Shown here in pieces: positions 22,201-29,726 of a stretch of DNA of 64,000 bases. The position numbers and the translations under genes were made by a program. How positions within the stretch are numbered: the stretch's first letter is position 1; every line of letters starts with the position of its first letter. The DNA lies in NCBI RefSeq assembly GCF_003594885.1, contig NZ_QZEZ01000002.1:496001-560000 (forward strand), in the 5' to 3' direction. The stretch is from Vallicoccus soli (GTDB taxonomy: Bacteria > Actinomycetota > Actinomycetes > Motilibacterales > Motilibacteraceae). The notes under the pieces were generated by a model. That model saw nothing but the letters and a program-made list of their open reading frames with translations, was not told where the DNA came from and made no database searches.

Positions 22201-23026
22201 GGGCGGCCTCCACGGGGGCGGCCTCCACGGGCGCGGCCTCCGCGGGGGCGGCCTCCGCGGGGGCGGCCTCGACGGGAGCGGCCGGGGCGGCGGTCTTGGC
22301 GGCCGCGCGCTTGCGGGTGCGGCGGGCGGGCTTGGCGGACGCCTCGTCGGCGGGCTCCCCCGTCGCTGCCGTACCGGTCCCCGCACCGGCCCCGGCGCCC
22401 TCGTCCGCGGGGTCCGGGGACCCCTGCTCCGGCGCGCCCTGCTCCGGGGTCCCGGTGGCGTCGTCGACGGGGGCGGTCGGGGTGCCGGCCGGGCGGCTCG
22501 CCGCCCGGCGGCGGCGGGCGCGCGGCGCGGGCGCCGGCTCGGGCTCCTGGGCCGGCTCGGGCTCCTGGGCCGGCTCGGGCTCCTGGGCCGGCTCGGGCTC
22601 CTGGGCCCGCTCGCCGGTGCTCCCCGAGCTGTCGGCAGGGGCCACGCCGGCCTCGTCCGCCTGCTCGTCCTCGTCGGTGACGGCGACGGCCGCCCCGGCG
22701 ACGTCGGTGCCGGCCTCCACGGTCGGGTCGACCGGCGCGTCCTGCGCGGGGTCGACCGGCGCGTCCTGCGCCCGGCCGGGCGCGTCGCCGGGGGCCGCGT
22801 CGCCGGGGGCCGCGTCGGCAGGCGCCTCCACCTGCGGCGGTCCCGCGGGCCGGCTGGCCGCGCGGCGGCGCCGCCGCGGCGCGGGGGCCGGCTCCGCGGC
22901 GTCCGGCGCCCCGGCCGGGCTGCTGCCGGCCGGGCTGGTGCCGGCCGGGCTGGTGCCGGCCGTGCTGGTGCTGGTCGTGTCGTCGGCGCCGTCGTCCCTG
23001 GCGCCGGTGGGCTCGCTGTCGAGCAT
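19274..23026 (-). CDS. rne: ribonuclease E/G family protein with long repeat-rich extensions
   Basis: The 1250-residue protein has a conserved catalytic core at about 660-1070: an S1 RNA-binding domain (FVGNVYLGRVQNVLPSMEAAFIDIGKG), the DNase-like domain with metal-binding Asp in VVDVNTGKF and VVDFIDMV, and a Zn-link CVHCSGRGH. RNase E/G cuts single-stranded RNA in mRNA decay and rRNA maturation. About 650 residues of acidic and basic low-complexity sequence precede the core, with four AQEPEP units, at least seven xEAAP units, RRRRRAASRP-type Arg blocks and a DADRDADRD run. A 180-residue acidic tail follows. In this phylum such arms recruit partners. The exact start is uncertain in the disordered region. 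Confidence 0.94.
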   Translation of the reverse strand: MLDSEPTGARDDGADDTTSTSTAGTSPAGTSPAGSSPAGAPDAAEPAPAPRRRRRAASRPAGPPQVEAPADAAPGDAAPGDAPGRAQDAPVDPAQDAPVDPTVEAGTDVAGAAVAVTDEDEQADEAGVAPADSSGSTGERAQEPEPAQEPEPAQEPEPAQEPEPAPAPRARRRRAASRPAGTPTAPVDDATGTPEQGAPEQGSPDPADEGAGAGAGTGTAATGEPADEASAKPARRTRKRAAAKTAAPAAPVEAAPAEAAPAEAAPVEAAPVEAAPVEAAPVEAAPVEAARADETVLAASATTEQGAGAEQPAEQPAAVVPAAEQPAAEEPAPRRRSRRRVAQPFAEPVEEPAEVPAPVAAAAPPVVLFQPPTPVTVPDGATGDAEGADAGTAGDAAERPTRAHRSRRRRDEEAPEPGAQGAPDAPAAATDPAAAAVAEDLAALAGRTDRADDRADDRAAGQADGRADAGDEDDDEQDRGEGPDDRSDEEGGGRRRRRRGGRGRRGRARDRDDSDDDERDDDREDDGEDRASDRGAGVVEDRDADRDADRDADRDEDDDRDDEQEGGGSSSRRRRRRRRRGGGGSDEPATGPDDPERTVVHVREPRRRDARVEEESRGDDGRRGEVTSVKGSTRLEAKKQRRREGRDQGRRRPPVITEAEFLARRESVERVMVVRQAGDRTQIGVLEDGVLVEHYVNRAASTSFVGNVYLGRVQNVLPSMEAAFIDIGKGRNAVLYAGEVNWDAAGLEGQPRRIEVALKSGDPVLVQVTKDPIGHKGARLTAQVSLPGRFLVYVPDGSMTGISRKLPDTERSRLKQILKRVVPEDAGVIVRTAAEGASEDELEQDVARLAAQWEEIQRKARSASAPALLHGEPDLTIRVVRDVFNEDFAQLVVSGDQAWSEIEPYVGSVAPELAPRLQRWTGVQDVFAAHRVDEQLMKALDRKVWLPSGGYLVIDDTEAMTVVDVNTGKFIGKGGNLEETVTRNNLEAAEEIVRQLRLRDIGGIIVVDFIDMVLESNRDLVMRRLLECLGRDRTKHQVAEVTSLGLVQMTRKRVGQGLLEAFSETCVHCSGRGHVVHLDPVTPAPSPQNGPAAVKRRTAKGPTPPPPAPADTTAPAGTPAPADPVAAADPVAAADPVAGEPVPGEPSTAPDRGEDVPAAGAAVTGDGAVDDVVPVQQVGDPVGAQPAAEDPAVVGALPGEAADDGRPARRRRTGTRRAATRPAGSPGRTAGAAPDGATAPADAAGAPQPT

Positions 23027-23151
23027 CCGGGCGGGTCTCCCGTCATGCTCCCGGGCTCAGCCCTGGGGCCGTGCCGCTCGGGAGCGGGTCGTCGTGTGCC
23101 GCCGGGGTCGTGCGACACCGGCGGAAGTCGCTGGCCCGCGCGCCGGGCGCG

Positions 23152-23970
23152 TCAGGGGACGGTGCCCGGCACTGCGGCGGCGGCGTCCCGGTCGGGGGCG
23201 AGCGGATCACCCACCGCTCCCGTGGACGCGTCGAGCGGCCCCTGCGCCAGCCGGGTCACCGCGACCGGTCCCGGCGGCGCGAGGTCGGCCACCTGACGCA
23301 GTCCTGACAGGACGTCGTCGGGTCGTACGGCCGGTGTGGAGTGCCGGACGACCACGCGAAGTATCGCACAGGGCCCCTCGTCCGCCGCCGGGGTCGCCGG
23401 CGGCGCGCCGCCGGCGGCCGCCGCGGCGCCGTCCGCGCCGTCGACGACCTCCAGGGCGAGCACCGCCTCGCGGGCGTCGAAGGTGCGCATGCCGTTCTTC
23501 GTGAGCCGCTGCACCTCGACCCGCTCGGCGGCGAGGAACGCCCGTACGGCCGCCTGCGCCTCCTGCGGGGAGGTGCCGCCGAGGCGCACCGACCACACCG
23601 AGGCCTCGAGCCGGTCGGCGAAGGTGCCGGGGGTCGCCTCGAGCACCTCGACCACGTCGAGCCCGTCGGGCAGCGACGCGTCGAGGGCGGCGCGCAGCCG
23701 CTCGGGGTCGACCCGCTGGACCACGGACAGCTCCAGGTACTCCGCCTCCGAGGCGACCCCGGTGGGGGCCGCGCCGGCGTACGAGACCTTGGGGTGCGGC
23801 GAGAACCCGGCCGAGTAGGCCATGGGCACGCCGGAGCGGCGCAGCGCCCGCTCGAAGGCGCGCTGGAAGTCGCGGTGGCTCACGAAGCGCAGCCGGCCCC
23901 GCTTGGTGTAGCGCAGCCGCAGCTTCTGCACCGCCGGGGGCGGCGGCGGCCCCTCGGGCGTCCTCGCCAA
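23152..23970 (-). CDS. TIGR03936/DUF2344 family radical-SAM-associated protein
   Basis: The 272-residue protein starts its conserved part at KLRLRYTKRGRLRFVSHRDF and continues with ALRRSGVPMAYSAGFSPHPK, the DUF2344 signature; it has no CxxxCxxC of its own. Relatives are separate partners of, or fused to, TIGR03960-type radical SAM proteins. The substrate is unknown. The TTG at 23970 has GGAGG 6 bases upstream and is the best start; the GTG before QKLRLRY is an alternative. It lies between the small Cys-containing gene and rne. Confidence 0.85.
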   Translation of the reverse strand: MARTPEGPPPPPAVQKLRLRYTKRGRLRFVSHRDFQRAFERALRRSGVPMAYSAGFSPHPKVSYAGAAPTGVASEAEYLELSVVQRVDPERLRAALDASLPDGLDVVEVLEATPGTFADRLEASVWSVRLGGTSPQEAQAAVRAFLAAERVEVQRLTKNGMRTFDAREAVLALEVVDGADGAAAAAGGAPPATPAADEGPCAILRVVVRHSTPAVRPDDVLSGLRQVADLAPPGPVAVTRLAQGPLDASTGAVGDPLAPDRDAAAAVPGTVP

Positions 23971-24020
23971 CGCGGTCCTCCTGCAGGGGTCGGGGGTGGG
24001 TGGGTCGGGTCGCGCCCGGG

Positions 24021-24332
24021 TCAGGGCCTGGGGTCGGTACGGGTCCAGCGCGCGGCCGGGCGGCCGAAGGCGGCGGCGCAGCGCGGGCAGACCGAGGCCA
24101 CCTGGTCGGCGGCGCCGCCGGTGGCGGGCTGCACGTCCCCCCAGCGCACGTGGCTGAAGGCGCGCAGCCCGGCCCGCGAGAGCGGCAGCCCGCACAGGGT
24201 CTGGTTCGTGCCCGGCTCCCAGCCGTGCACCTCGCCGGCGGGCAGGCGCTGGCGCACCGGCCCCTCCTCGTCGAACCACTCCCCCGAGGCGGCGACCCTG
24301 GTCGAGGCGGAGCCCCGCGGCCTGCGCGGCAC
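24021..24332 (-). CDS. small Cys-containing hypothetical protein
   Basis: The 103-residue protein sits between two radical-SAM-related genes. It contains TLCGLPLSR and VCPRCAAAFGRP, giving three Cys that could bind a metal together with nearby His (KVRWGDV-like HVRWGDV). The centre reads EVHGWEPGTNQTLCGLP. I do not recognise the family. The GTG at 24332 begins 2 bases after the upstream stop, so translation is probably coupled; the ribosome binding site is weak. Confidence 0.6.
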   Translation of the reverse strand: MPRRPRGSASTRVAASGEWFDEEGPVRQRLPAGEVHGWEPGTNQTLCGLPLSRAGLRAFSHVRWGDVQPATGGAADQVASVCPRCAAAFGRPAARWTRTDPRP

Positions 24333-24334
24333 GC

Positions 24335-26305
24335 TCAGCCCGCGCCGCCGGCGAGCAGCTGCTTGCCGCCCGAGGTGATGGAGGTGACGGGCAGCAGGGT
24401 GCGCCCGGTGGGGCCGACCTGGATGTCGGTGCCCATCTGCGGGCAGACGCCGCAGTCGAAGCACGGGGTCCAGCGGCAGTCCTCGACCTCGGCCCCGTCG
24501 TCGCCGGCGAGGGCCTCCTGCCAGTCGTCCCAGAGCCAGTCCTTGTCGAGCCCGGAGTCCAGGTGGTCCCAGGGCAGGACCTCGTTCTGCTCGCGCTCGC
24601 GCACGGTGTACCAGTCGACGTCCACCGGCTCGTCGGCCAGCGCCCGCTCCGCGCAGCGCATCCAGCGCTCGAAGGAGAAGTGCTCGCTCCAGCCGTCGAA
24701 GCGGCCGCCGTCCTCCCAGACCGCCCGCACGACCTTGCCGACGCGGCGGTCGCCGCGCGAGAGCAGGCCCTCGACGATGCCGGGCTTGCCGTCGTGGTAG
24801 CGGAAGCCGACGGCGCGCGCGGTCGAGCGGTCCGAGCGCACGGCGTCGCGCAGCTTCGCCAGGCGGGCGTCGGTCTCCTCGTGCCCCAGCTGCGGCGCCC
24901 ACTGGAAGGGCGTGTGCGGCTTGGGGACGAACCCGCCGATCGACACGGTGCAGCGGATGTCGTTGCGCCCGGTGACCTCGCGCCCGGCCTTGATGACCTT
25001 GCGGGCGAGCTCGGCGATCTGCAGCACGTCCTCGTCGGTCTCCGTGGGGAGCCCGCACATGAAGTAGAGCTTCACCTGGCGCCAGCCGTTGGCGTACGCC
25101 GTGGTGACGGTGCGGAGGAGGTCGTCCTCGGTGACCATCTTGTTGATCACCTTGCGGATGCGCTCCGAGCCGCCCTCGGGGGCGAAGGTGAGCCCGGAGC
25201 GGCGCCCGTTGCGGGTCAGCTCGTTGGCCAGGTCCACGTTGAAGGCGTCGACGCGGGTCGACGGCAGGGACAGCGAGGTCTGAGTGCCCTCGTAGCGGTC
25301 CGCGAGGCCCTTGGTGATGTCGCCGATCTCGGAGTGGTCCGCGCTGGACAGCGAGAGCAGGCCCACCTCCTCGAAGCCGGTGGCGGCCAGCCCCTTCTCG
25401 ACCATCGCGCCGATGCCCTCGATCGACCGCTCGCGCACCGGCCGGGTGATCATCCCGGCCTGGCAGAAGCGGCAGCCGCGGGTGCACCCGCGGAAGATCT
25501 CCACCGACATGCGCTCGTGGACGCTCTCGGCGAGCGGGACCAGGGGCTGCTTCGGGTACGGCCACGCGTCGAGGTCCATGACCGTGTGCTTGCTGACCCG
25601 CCACGGCACGCCGGGGCGGTTCGGCACGACGCGCCGGATGCGCCCGTCCGGCAGGTAGTCGACGTCGTAGAACGCGGGGACGTACACCCCGCCGGTGCGG
25701 GCCAGGCGCAGGAGCAGCTCCTCGCGCCCGCCCGGGCGGCCCTCCGCCTTCCAGGCCCGCAGGATCGCCGTGATCTCCAGGACGGCCTGCTCGCCGTCGC
25801 CGACCACGGCCGCGTCGATGAAGTCGGCGACCGGCTCGGGGTTGAAGGCGGCGTGCCCGCCGGCGACGACGAACGGGTCGTCGAGGGTGCGCTCGCGCGC
25901 CTCGAGCGGGACGCCGGCGAGGTCGAGCGCCTCGAGCATGTTGGTGTAGCCGAGCTCGGTGGAGAACGAGAGCCCGAGCACGTCGAACGCGCCGACCGGC
26001 CGGTGGCTGTCGACCGTGAACTGCGGGACCCCGTGCTCGCGCATGAGGGCGGCCAGGTCGGGCCAGACCGCGTACGTCCGCTCGGCCAGGACGCCGTCCT
26101 GCTCGTTGAGGACCTCGTAGAGGATCATCGTGCCCTGGTTGGGCACGCCCACCTCGTACGCGTCGGGGTACATGAGCGCCCACCGCACGTCGCACGCGTC
26201 CCAGTCCTTCGCCGTGGAGCCGAGCTCCCCGCCGACGTACTGGATGGGCTTCTGCACCTGCGGGAGCAGGGGCTCCAGCCGGGAGAAGACGGACTCGACA
26301 GGCAT
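24335..26305 (-). CDS. TIGR03960-type B12-binding-like radical SAM protein
   Basis: The 656-residue protein has an N-terminal cobalamin-binding-like Rossmann region (about 40-190, MYPDAYEVGVPNQGTMILYE) and a radical SAM domain with FRGCTRGCRFCQAGMITRP near residue 270; CxxxCxxC holds the 4Fe-4S cluster that splits S-adenosylmethionine. A C-terminal CFDCGVCPQMG Cys set is also typical. The reaction is unknown. The small Cys-containing gene and the TIGR03936 gene follow in the same direction, as in other actinobacteria. Confidence 0.93.
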   Translation of the reverse strand: MPVESVFSRLEPLLPQVQKPIQYVGGELGSTAKDWDACDVRWALMYPDAYEVGVPNQGTMILYEVLNEQDGVLAERTYAVWPDLAALMREHGVPQFTVDSHRPVGAFDVLGLSFSTELGYTNMLEALDLAGVPLEARERTLDDPFVVAGGHAAFNPEPVADFIDAAVVGDGEQAVLEITAILRAWKAEGRPGGREELLLRLARTGGVYVPAFYDVDYLPDGRIRRVVPNRPGVPWRVSKHTVMDLDAWPYPKQPLVPLAESVHERMSVEIFRGCTRGCRFCQAGMITRPVRERSIEGIGAMVEKGLAATGFEEVGLLSLSSADHSEIGDITKGLADRYEGTQTSLSLPSTRVDAFNVDLANELTRNGRRSGLTFAPEGGSERIRKVINKMVTEDDLLRTVTTAYANGWRQVKLYFMCGLPTETDEDVLQIAELARKVIKAGREVTGRNDIRCTVSIGGFVPKPHTPFQWAPQLGHEETDARLAKLRDAVRSDRSTARAVGFRYHDGKPGIVEGLLSRGDRRVGKVVRAVWEDGGRFDGWSEHFSFERWMRCAERALADEPVDVDWYTVREREQNEVLPWDHLDSGLDKDWLWDDWQEALAGDDGAEVEDCRWTPCFDCGVCPQMGTDIQVGPTGRTLLPVTSITSGGKQLLAGGAG

Positions 26306-26377
26306 GCGGCGCTGCTCCGGGGGTGGCGGGCGTACGGGCGCTCCCCAGGGTAGCCGCGCGGCGGGCGGCCCCCGTCC

Positions 26378-26797
26378 TCAGAGCGCGGGGAAGAAGATCC
26401 CGATCTCGCGCTGCGCCGACTCCGGGGAGTCCGAGCCGTGCACGAGGTTCTGCTGGACCTTCAGGCCCCAGTCGCGCCCGAGGTCGCCGCGCAGGGTGCC
26501 CGGCGCGGCCGCCACCGGGTCCGTCGCGCCGGCCATCGCGCGGAACGTCTCGATGACCCGCTGGCCCTCGACGACCATCGCGACGACCGGGCCGCTGAGC
26601 ATGAACTCGACGAGCGGCTCGAAGAACGGCTTGCCCCGGTGCTCCTCGTAGTGCCGCTCCAGCGTCGCGCGGTCCAGCTGGCGCAGCTCGAGCGCGGCGA
26701 GGGTGAAGCCGCGCCGCTCCAGCCGCGACAGCACCTCGCCGACGAGCCCCCGGCGCACGCCGTCGGGCTTGACGAGGACGAGGGTGCGCTCGGTCAC
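26378..26797 (-). CDS. ndk: nucleoside diphosphate kinase
   Basis: The 139-residue enzyme moves the terminal phosphate of NTPs to NDPs through a phospho-histidine. [20 protein letters not shown] opens it and [20 protein letters not shown] carries the active-site His and the family signature. Length is normal. GTG start at 26797 with AAGGAGA upstream. The 12-base motif CGGCACCCGTAC lies 22 bases before the start. Confidence 0.97.
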   Translation of the reverse strand: MTERTLVLVKPDGVRRGLVGEVLSRLERRGFTLAALELRQLDRATLERHYEEHRGKPFFEPLVEFMLSGPVVAMVVEGQRVIETFRAMAGATDPVAAAPGTLRGDLGRDWGLKVQQNLVHGSDSPESAQREIGIFFPAL

Positions 26798-26819
26798 GGG
26801 GTCTCCTTGCGGGGCGCGG

Positions 26820-26831
26820 GTACGGGTGCCG
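26820..26831 (-). promoter_or_regulatory. recurrent intergenic motif, copy 1
   Basis: CGGCACCCGTAC on the minus strand, between ndk and the upstream uridylyltransferase gene. The same 12-mer occurs at three other intergenic sites in the window (42845, 45591, 61426). Function unknown. Confidence 0.4.
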
Positions 26832-26854
26832 CGGTCCAGCCTAGGGGCACCCGC

Positions 26855-27964
26855 TCAGCCGAGGACGGGCCGGGCGAGCAGCTCGCGCAGCTGCGGCTGC
26901 ACGGCCTCGAGGTCCGCCGGCGTCTTCACCGGGATGAACCGCCCGTGCGGCCCGGTGGCCGGCACGACGAGGTACGTCGTGTCGAGCACCGCCGACGCCT
27001 CGTGGCACATGCGCTCCAGCTGCACGGCGGTGCGCCCCTCGACCTTCTTCTGCACGTGGACCCAGGTGAGGTCCCAGTCGCGGTCGAGCGCGTCGAGGTC
27101 GAAGGTCATGGTGTTGACGTTGGTGGCCGGCAGGCTGGAGTGGTCGAAGCCCGGCGGGAAGCGCATCGACTCCACGACCATGGGCCGCCCCGCGACGCGC
27201 GCGGGCGCGCCGCCGACGTCGCCCTCGTTGGGCACGACCTCCGCGGTCATCGGGCGCCCCTGCCGCACGTGCATCCCGAGGACGACCGGGTCCACGCGCG
27301 CGGGCAGGTTGTCCACGTTCGACACCATGAGGTAGCGGACGCCCCGCTCGCGCAGCCCGGCCAGGGTGCCCGAGGCCCGCAGCGCGATGAGCGCGTCGCC
27401 GTGCCCTGGGCCGTACAGCGACACGTCGCCGTCGGCGGTGCGGAACAGCTCGCCGTCGGGCTCGAGGCGCAGGCTGACGTACTGGCTGAAGATCAGCGGC
27501 GCCATGCCCTTGTCCGCGAGCAGCTCGCGGGTGGGGCCGTCGGTGCTGAAGCTCGTCATGACCACGGTCGGCACGTCGGCGCCGACCTCGCGGGCCAGCT
27601 CGGCGGTGTGCCCGAGCTTGAGCTCGAGGAAGCTGCGCCCGTCGACCGCCTCGACGGCGCCCTTGACCACGCCGCCGAAGCGGCTCGCCATGCCCCCGTT
27701 GAGCACGACCGAGGCGAAGGCCCCGGCCCGCAGCACCTCCAGGCCGGCCTCGCGCGCCGCGGCGTGCTCGTCGCTGCCCGGCTCCGGCAGGTCGACGAGG
27801 TCGCCGGGGGCGGGGGGCTCGACGTCCTGCAGGACGTTGCTCCCCGGCGAGAGGCTGCCGTCGCGGACCCTCGCCTGCAGGTCGAGGAACGTGCGCTCGT
27901 CGAAGCCGTACGCGTCGAGGGTCTCGAGCGCCTTCGGGGACGCGCCCGGGATGGAGGCAGTCAT
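26855..27964 (-). CDS. UTP--glucose-1-phosphate uridylyltransferase (UDPGP-family)
   Basis: The 369-residue protein matches the UDPGP family (eukaryote-like type), with VVLNGGMASRFGGVVKG as the nucleotide-binding loop, KLGHTAELAREVG, LFRTADGDVSLYGPGHGD, and LMVSNVDNLPARVDP. It would join UTP and a hexose-1-phosphate, probably glucose-1-phosphate, to make UDP-sugar for glycans; the true sugar cannot be read from sequence. Start ATG at 27964. It lies between DUF4233 and ndk. Confidence 0.85.
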   Translation of the reverse strand: MTASIPGASPKALETLDAYGFDERTFLDLQARVRDGSLSPGSNVLQDVEPPAPGDLVDLPEPGSDEHAAAREAGLEVLRAGAFASVVLNGGMASRFGGVVKGAVEAVDGRSFLELKLGHTAELAREVGADVPTVVMTSFSTDGPTRELLADKGMAPLIFSQYVSLRLEPDGELFRTADGDVSLYGPGHGDALIALRASGTLAGLRERGVRYLMVSNVDNLPARVDPVVLGMHVRQGRPMTAEVVPNEGDVGGAPARVAGRPMVVESMRFPPGFDHSSLPATNVNTMTFDLDALDRDWDLTWVHVQKKVEGRTAVQLERMCHEASAVLDTTYLVVPATGPHGRFIPVKTPADLEAVQPQLRELLARPVLG

Positions 27965-28008
27965 GGGGACGTTCCTACCCCAGGCGCCCCCCGGCGACCA
28001 CGTCCGGG

Positions 28009-28365
28009 TCAGGCGTCGCCGGCCGGGCGGTCCCGCCGGAAGCCCTCCTGCACCGCCTCGACCCGCCGGGCGAGCACGAAGGCCGACACCCAGAGCGCGG
28101 CGAACACCGCGCCGACGAAGAACATCGACCGCACCCAGAGGCCCGAGGCGATGATGAGCACCTGCAGCACCGACCCCGCGACGTACGCCCAGGGCCGGCG
28201 CAGCATCCCGGCCAGCAGCAGGCAGGCCAGCGACCCGAGCCCCGTCACCCACCAGACGGTGGCGTCGGGGACGTCGGTGAGCGGCAGCGCGACGAGCCCG
28301 GCGAAGAGGACGACGAGCGCCTCCGAGACGAGGACGCTCGCGCAGACGATCCGGCGGTAGCGCAT
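28009..28365 (-). CDS. DUF4233 membrane protein
   Basis: The 118-residue protein has four hydrophobic helices and starts [20 protein letters not shown], as in DUF4233. Such genes follow folC in many actinobacteria. The function is unknown. Its ATG overlaps the folC stop by one base (TGATG), so the two are translationally coupled. Confidence 0.85.
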   Translation of the reverse strand: MRYRRIVCASVLVSEALVVLFAGLVALPLTDVPDATVWWVTGLGSLACLLLAGMLRRPWAYVAGSVLQVLIIASGLWVRSMFFVGAVFAALWVSAFVLARRVEAVQEGFRRDRPAGDA

Positions 28366-29726
28366 CAGCGGGCCCGCCCCAGCAGCGTGCGCGCCTCGGC
28401 GACCGTGCGGACCGAGCCGGTGACGAGCACGCCCGCCCCGACCCCGCCGTCCTCCTCCTCGGCCAGCGCGACCGCGGCGTCGAGCGCGTCGTCGAGCCGC
28501 GGCACGACCTCCACGCGGTCCTCGCCGAAGACCTCGACCGCCGCGGCGGCGAGCTCGTCGACGCCGAGGGCGCGCTCCGTCGCAGCCTCGGTGACGACCA
28601 CCTCGGCCAGCACGGGCTCGAGGGCCGCGAGCACGCCGAGGACGTCCTTGTCGGCCATGACCGAGACGACGCCGACGAGCCGGCGGAAGTCGAACGCCTC
28701 CTGCAGCGCCGCCGCGGTGGCCGCGGCACCGGCGGGGTTGTGCGCGGCGTCGAGCAGCACCGTCGGCGAGCGGCGCGCGACCTCCAGGCGGCCCGGGGAG
28801 TCGGCCTGCGCGAACCCGGCGCGCACCGCGTCGACGTCGAGCGTGCCGGAGCCGCCGCCGAGGAACGCCTCGACCGCGGCGAGGGCGACGGCCGCGTTGT
28901 GCGCCTGGTGCGCGCCGTGCAGCGGGAGGAAGAGGTCCTCGTACGTCCCCCCGAGCCCGCGCAGCACGAGCTGCTGCCCGCCGACGGCGACCTGGCGGTC
29001 CACGACGCCGAACTCGAGCCCCTCCCGGGCCACGGTGGCCCCGACCTCGACGGCGCGGCGCAGCAGCACCTCGGCGACCGCGACCTCCTGCTGCGCGACG
29101 ACCGCGACGGCACCCTCCTTGACGATCCCGGCCTTCTCCCCCGCGATCTCCTCGGGGGTGCTGCCGAGGAACGCGGTGTGGTCGACCGCCACGGGCGTCA
29201 CGACGGCCACCTGCCCGTCGGCGACGTTCGTCGCGTCCCAGCGCCCGCCCATGCCGACCTCGACGACCGCGACGTCGACCGGCGCGTCGGCGAAGGCGGC
29301 GTACGCCATCGCGACGAGCACCTCGAAGAACGACAGCCGCTCGCCGTGCCGGGCGTCCACGAGGTCGAGGTACGGCTCGACGTCCTCGTACGCCCGGACG
29401 AAGCGCTCGTCGTCGACCGGCTCGCCCTCGACCGTGATGCGCTCCTGCATCCGGTGCAGGTGCGGACTGGTGAACCGGCCCGTGCGCAGGCCGAAGGACC
29501 GCAGCAGGGCGTCGACCATGCGGGCGGTCGACGTCTTGCCGTTGGTGCCGGTGACGTGCACGACCGGGAAGGCCCGCTGCGGGGCGCCGAGCAGGTCGAC
29601 GAGGTCCGCGATCCGCTCCAGGGAGGGGTCCAGCGCGTGCTCGGGCGTGCGGGCGAGGATCGCCCGCTCGACCTCGCGGACCCGCTCGGCGAGCGCCTCG
29701 CGGGCCCGCTCCCGTGCCTCGCTCAT
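28365..29726 (-). CDS. folC: folylpolyglutamate synthase/dihydrofolate synthase
   Basis: FolC adds glutamate to dihydropteroate and to folates. The 453-residue Mur-ligase-fold protein shows [20 protein letters not shown] (P-loop), [27 protein letters not shown], and [18 protein letters not shown]. The ATG overlaps the valS stop (ATGA). The order valS-folC-DUF4233 is common in actinobacteria. Confidence 0.96.
   Translation of the reverse strand: MSEARERAREALAERVREVERAILARTPEHALDPSLERIADLVDLLGAPQRAFPVVHVTGTNGKTSTARMVDALLRSFGLRTGRFTSPHLHRMQERITVEGEPVDDERFVRAYEDVEPYLDLVDARHGERLSFFEVLVAMAYAAFADAPVDVAVVEVGMGGRWDATNVADGQVAVVTPVAVDHTAFLGSTPEEIAGEKAGIVKEGAVAVVAQQEVAVAEVLLRRAVEVGATVAREGLEFGVVDRQVAVGGQQLVLRGLGGTYEDLFLPLHGAHQAHNAAVALAAVEAFLGGGSGTLDVDAVRAGFAQADSPGRLEVARRSPTVLLDAAHNPAGAAATAAALQEAFDFRRLVGVVSVMADKDVLGVLAALEPVLAEVVVTEAATERALGVDELAAAAVEVFGEDRVEVVPRLDDALDAAVALAEEEDGGVGAGVLVTGSVRTVAEARTLLGRAR

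Noticed and set aside
22140-22620. Short tandem repeats that could suggest a CRISPR or satellite array
   Set aside because: The repeats are in frame with the RNase E arm, have periods of 15 or 18 bases and no unique spacers.
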